Of a DNA stretch of 64,000 nucleotides, positions 60,741-64,000 are shown piece after piece. The first letter of the stretch is position 1; each line of letters starts with the position of its first letter. The notes beneath the pieces are model-generated. The model saw only the letters and a list, made by a program, of their open reading frames with translations. It ran no database searches and had not been told where the DNA came from. Location: NCBI RefSeq assembly GCF_037948395.1, contig NZ_CP149940.1:4650001-4714000 (forward strand). Reading direction: 5' to 3'. A program made the translations under genes and the position numbers. The stretch is from Serratia nevei (GTDB lineage: Bacteria; Pseudomonadota; Gammaproteobacteria; Enterobacterales; Enterobacteriaceae).

Positions 60741-62780
60741 ATGCTTTCCTCAACATTCGTTCGTACCAAAGCAGGGCGTTCCAAGCCTGTCCGACTTACC
60801 GCAGTCATCGCGGCCGCCCTTTTCCTGGCAGGCTGTCCAAGTCGGGCCCCGCAAACGCCGCCCGCCAATATACAGGACGAAGCGAGCGCCAGCTCCGATT
60901 ACTACCTGCAGCAGTTGCAGCAAAGCAGCGATGATAACAAGGCTGACTGGCAATTACTTGCTATTCGCGCCTTGCTGCGTGAAGGAAAACTGCCGCAGGC
61001 CGGCGACCAGTTGAATCAACTGCCGAAAAACCTCAGCGGTGCGCAGCAGACTGAACGCCAGTTGCTGACCGCCGAACTGCAGATCGCCAACAAGAGCTAC
61101 GTCAGCGCCCGCAGCACGCTGGGCCATCTGGACAGCGCTTCGCTGTCGCCGAATCAGAAGGTGCGCTACTACCAGGCGCAGATTGCCGCCAATCAGGGCA
61201 AAGCGTCGCTGCCCTTGATCCGCGCCTATATCGCTCAGGAGCCGTTGCTGACCGGCAAACCGCACCAGGACAACCTGGATCAGACCTGGCAGGCGCTGCT
61301 GCAGCTGACGCCGCAGGAGATGAACAGCCTGGTGATCAACGCCGACGAGAACGTGCTGCAAGGCTGGCTGGATCTGCTGCGCGTCTATCAGGACAACAAG
61401 CAGGATCCCGATCTGCTGAAGGCCGGCATCAAAGACTGGCAGAACCGTTATCCGAAGAACCCGGCGGCCAAAACGCTGCCCGCTCGCCTGAACCAGGTGC
61501 TGAACTTCACCCAGGCCTCCACCTCGAAAATCGCCCTGCTGCTGCCGTTGAACGGCCAGGCGAAAGTGTTCGCCGACGCCATCCAGCAAGGCTTCGAAGC
61601 GGCGAAAAACGGCGGTTCCATGCCGGCGCCGCAGCCTCAAGCCGCGCAACCGGCCAGCGCACCGGCCCCAACGGCGCCGGCCGATCAGGCCGCCACGGGT
61701 GACATCAACGCCAACGGCGCGGTCAGCCCTTCGGCGCAAGAGAGCCAGCCTGCCGTGACCGCCGCGCAACCGGCGGCGCCGTCCAGTGCGCCGATAACGC
61801 CGCTGCAGGCCGCTAACGCACAGGTCAAAGTGTACGATACCACCAGCCAGCCGCTGGCCGCCTTGCTGAGCCAGGCGCAGCAGGATGGCGCCACCCTGGT
61901 GGTCGGGCCGCTGCTGAAAGAGAACGTCGATCAGTTGTCCGCCAGCACCACCACGCTGAACGTGCTGGCGCTCAACCAGCCGGAAACGCCGAAGGACAAC
62001 CTGAACATCTGTTACTTCGCCCTGTCGCCGGAAGATGAAGCGCGCGACGCCGCCCGCCACATCTGGGAACAGCAGAAGCGTCAACCGCTGCTGCTGGTGC
62101 CGCGCGGCGCCTTCGGCGATCGCGTCGCCAAGGCCTTTAACCAGGAATGGCAGAAGCAGGGCGGGCAAACCGTGCTGCGTCAGGACATCGGCTCTGCCGG
62201 CGAACTGCGCCAGATGGTCAACAGCGGCGGCATCCGCATGACCGGTACGCCGATATCGAGCGCCCCGGCGCCGCAGAGCGTGACCATCGCCGGGCTGACT
62301 ATTCCTGCGCCGCCGAGCGACGTGCCCGCCGCGACCGGCGGCAGCGTCGACGCGGTGTATATCGTCGCCACCCAGTCTCAGCTGACGCTGATCAAACCGA
62401 TGATCGACATGGCCACCAGCTCGCGCGGCAAGCCGGCGATGTACGCCAGCTCGCGCAGCTATCAGGCCGGTGCCGGCCCGGACTTCCGCCTGGAAATGGA
62501 AGGCCTGCAGTTCAGCGACATCCCGCTGCTGGCCGGTTCAAACCCTCAGCTGTTGCAGCAGGCCAGCGCGCGCTTCCGCAACGACTACTCGCTGGTGCGC
62601 CTGTATGCGATGGGGATGGATGCCTGGACATTGGCCAACCACTTTGCTGAAATGCGCCAGCTGCCGGGCTTCCAGGTTTCCGGCACCACCGGTACGCTGA
62701 GCGCGTCGCCGAACTGCGTGATCAACCGCAAACTGCCTTGGCTGCAATACCGTCAGGGTACGGTCGTTCCGGTCTCTTGA
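60741..62780 (+). CDS. lpoA: Penicillin-binding protein activator LpoA
   Basis: Outer-membrane lipoprotein that reaches across the periplasm to activate PBP1A. The start at 60741 ([19 protein letters not shown]) gives 679 residues (E. coli 678), with lipobox LAGC at Cys32. The frame continues 21 codons upstream without homology. The N-terminal TPR domain (about 35-260) and the periplasmic-binding-protein-like C-terminal domain are joined through, and interrupted by, a long Ala/Pro/Gln-rich low-complexity segment (about 294-355). It is first in lpoA-yraN-diaA-dolP and overlaps yraN by 43 bases. Confidence 0.95.
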   Translation: MLSSTFVRTKAGRSKPVRLTAVIAAALFLAGCPSRAPQTPPANIQDEASASSDYYLQQLQQSSDDNKADWQLLAIRALLREGKLPQAGDQLNQLPKNLSGAQQTERQLLTAELQIANKSYVSARSTLGHLDSASLSPNQKVRYYQAQIAANQGKASLPLIRAYIAQEPLLTGKPHQDNLDQTWQALLQLTPQEMNSLVINADENVLQGWLDLLRVYQDNKQDPDLLKAGIKDWQNRYPKNPAAKTLPARLNQVLNFTQASTSKIALLLPLNGQAKVFADAIQQGFEAAKNGGSMPAPQPQAAQPASAPAPTAPADQAATGDINANGAVSPSAQESQPAVTAAQPAAPSSAPITPLQAANAQVKVYDTTSQPLAALLSQAQQDGATLVVGPLLKENVDQLSASTTTLNVLALNQPETPKDNLNICYFALSPEDEARDAARHIWEQQKRQPLLLVPRGAFGDRVAKAFNQEWQKQGGQTVLRQDIGSAGELRQMVNSGGIRMTGTPISSAPAPQSVTIAGLTIPAPPSDVPAATGGSVDAVYIVATQSQLTLIKPMIDMATSSRGKPAMYASSRSYQAGAGPDFRLEMEGLQFSDIPLLAGSNPQLLQQASARFRNDYSLVRLYAMGMDAWTLANHFAEMRQLPGFQVSGTTGTLSASPNCVINRKLPWLQYRQGTVVPVS

Positions 62781-63130
62781 ACCCACGCGCCTCAGGGGCG
62801 GGCTATGAGTTACTGGCCCGCCGTCACCTGGAACACGCCGGGCTCACCTTCTGCGCCGCCAACGTCGCGGTGCGCGGCGGTGAGCTCGACCTCATCATGC
62901 GCGACGGCGCCACCTGGGTGTTCGTCGAAGTGCGCTACCGCCGTAACGACGCCTTCGGCGGCGCGGCCGCCAGCGTCACCTTTCGCAAACAACAGCGGTT
63001 GCTGCATGCCGCCGCCGTCTGGCTGGCGGGGCGCGGAGCCAGTTTTGACACATCATCTTGCCGTTTTGATGTTTTGGCCATTACCGGTAGCCAGTTAGAA
63101 TGGATACCCAACGCCTTCAATGCGGATTAA
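62738..63130 (+). CDS. yraN: UPF0102 family predicted nuclease YraN
   Basis: Predicted restriction-endonuclease-fold protein of unknown substrate. The 130 residues contain the nuclease-type motif [21 protein letters not shown] (Asp, and ExK-like Glu-Val-Arg) split over residues 47-67. I choose the TTG at 62738, inside lpoA, because the resulting N-terminus ([12 protein letters not shown]) and length fit E. coli YraN (131). A TTG at 62777 is the alternative. Ribosome sites are weak for both, consistent with coupling to lpoA translation. Confidence 0.9.
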   Translation: MAAIPSGYGRSGLLNPRASGAGYELLARRHLEHAGLTFCAANVAVRGGELDLIMRDGATWVFVEVRYRRNDAFGGAAASVTFRKQQRLLHAAAVWLAGRGASFDTSSCRFDVLAITGSQLEWIPNAFNAD

Positions 63131-63181
63131 TCGGGGTTTTGCGGCGCAGACCGGCCCTTTGACTTAGTGGATTAATACAAC

Positions 63182-63772
63182 GTGCTGGATAGAATTAAAG
63201 TCTGTTTTACCGAAAGCATCCAAACCCAGATCGCGGCGGCGGAAGCATTGCCGGACGCCATTTCCCGCGCTGCGATGACGCTGGTTCAATCCTTACTCAA
63301 CGGCAACAAAATCCTGTGCTGCGGCAACGGCACCTCGGCGGCCAACGCGCAGCACTTCGCCGCCAGCATGATCAACCGTTTTGAAACCGAGCGCCCCAGC
63401 CTGCCGGCCATCGCCCTCAACGCCGACAACGTGGTGCTGACGGCGATCAGCAACGATCGGCTGCACGACGAAGTGTACGCCAAGCAGGTGCGCGCGCTCG
63501 GGCACACCGGCGACGTGCTGCTGGCGATTTCCACCCGCGGCAACAGCCGTGATATTGTGAAAGCGGTCGAGGCGGCCGTCACGCGCGATATGACCATCGT
63601 CGCGCTCACCGGCTACGACGGCGGCGAGCTGGCCGGGCTGCTCGGCCAGCAGGATGTCGAGATCCGCATCCCGTCGCACCGCAGTTCGCGCATTCAGGAA
63701 ATGCATATGCTGACCGTAAACTGCCTGTGCGATCTGATAGACAATACGTTATTCCCCCACCAGGACGATTAA
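63182..63772 (+). CDS. diaA: DnaA initiator-associating protein DiaA
   Basis: SIS-domain tetramer that binds DnaA and promotes timely initiation at oriC. The 196 residues are almost identical to E. coli DiaA ([20 protein letters not shown] at the start, ending [12 protein letters not shown]), with phosphosugar-isomerase-fold motifs [19 protein letters not shown] and [13 protein letters not shown]. The start is GTG at 63182. It lies 51 bases after yraN and 9 before dolP. Confidence 0.97.
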   Translation: MLDRIKVCFTESIQTQIAAAEALPDAISRAAMTLVQSLLNGNKILCCGNGTSAANAQHFAASMINRFETERPSLPAIALNADNVVLTAISNDRLHDEVYAKQVRALGHTGDVLLAISTRGNSRDIVKAVEAAVTRDMTIVALTGYDGGELAGLLGQQDVEIRIPSHRSSRIQEMHMLTVNCLCDLIDNTLFPHQDD

Positions 63773-63781
63773 GGAACTGAG

Positions 63782-64000
63782 ATGAAGCTAAAAGCCACAT
63801 TTGCAGTGCTGTCCAGCGCCCTGCTGTTGCAAGGCTGTATCGCCGGCGTCGTCGTCGGCAGTGCGGCCGTCGCGACCAAAACCGCCACCGACCCGCGCAG
63901 CGTCGGGACCCAGGTGGATGACGGTACGCTGGAAGCCAGGGTCGAAAGCGCTCTGAGCAAAGACCAGCAGTTGAAGAAAGACGCCCGTGTGGTCGCCACC
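63782..64000 (+). CDS. dolP: Outer-membrane lipoprotein DolP, 3' partial
   Basis: Dual BON-domain lipoprotein (formerly YraP) that supports outer-membrane integrity and the BAM complex at division sites. Only the first 73 residues are in the window. They show a signal peptide with lipobox LLQGC (Cys19), a small hydrophobic stretch and the start of the first BON domain (TDPRSVGTQVDDGTLEARV). GGAACTGAG precedes the ATG. The frame is open to the right edge. Confidence 0.95.
   Translation, partial: MKLKATFAVLSSALLLQGCIAGVVVGSAAVATKTATDPRSVGTQVDDGTLEARVESALSKDQQLKKDARVVAT

Overview
The window looks like core chromosome of a GC-rich enterobacterium, and the best fit is the Serratia marcescens complex. 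The strongest marker is an intact chromosomal aac(6')-Ic gene at 28816-29256, which is characteristic of that species, next to rpoD and a tRNA-Ile2 gene. Most other genes match Escherichia coli proteins closely in sequence, length and order: rpsU-dnaG-rpoD, ygiF-glnE-hldE, fadH/rlmG/ygjP, alx-sstT-uxaCA-exuT-exuR-yqjA-mzrA-yqjCDEK-yqjF-yqjG-yhaJ-yhaK, and rsmI/lpoA-yraN-diaA-dolP. I see no insertion sequence, prophage, CRISPR array or integron.

Layout. 1-6045: dihydroxyacetone/glycerol module, with dhaR (5' end cut off by the window) converging on a gldA-dhaK-dhaL-dhaM operon. 6046-12314: ygiB-ygiC, ygiD, an alkaline phosphatase with a metazoan-type metal site, ribB behind an FMN riboswitch, and ubiK. 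12367-18065: hldE, glnE and ygiF on the minus strand. 18344-23483: ygiM, cca, uppP, folB, plsY, tsaD. 23809-27908: the rpsU-dnaG-rpoD macromolecular synthesis operon. 27983-30780: mug, ileX tRNA, aac(6')-Ic, an HPP-family membrane protein, yfcF. 30854-36498: GABA catabolism (gabT, gabD, a permease) with a divergent MocR regulator. 36514-46775: an ABC-F ATPase, fadH, rlmG, ygjP, ygjR, a glutamine amidotransferase, the riboswitch-controlled alx, and sstT. 46828-52243: hexuronate catabolism (uxaC, uxaA, exuT, exuR). 52430-59338: an unrecognised small secreted protein and the yqj/yha genes. 59396-64000: RNase P RNA, rsmI and the lpoA-yraN-diaA-dolP operon, with dolP cut by the right edge.

How the parts work together. 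GldA oxidises glycerol to dihydroxyacetone. DhaK/L/M phosphorylate it with PTS-derived phosphate, and DhaR senses the pathway. GabT and GabD convert GABA to succinate. UxaC, UxaA and ExuT handle hexuronates under ExuR, with uxaB not in the window. Several genes share bidirectional terminators between convergent neighbours.

No wholly new multi-gene system stands out. The most notable signals are regulatory: two perfect 17-bp palindromes 32 bp apart upstream of gldA, an exact 11-bp direct repeat in the gabT/MocR divergent promoter region, a yybP-ykoY riboswitch followed by an intrinsic terminator before alx, a stop codon inside a terminator loop, and a resistance gene behind a tRNA terminator with no clear promoter of its own. 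All family assignments rest on reading the sequence and remembered family features. No database search was run.
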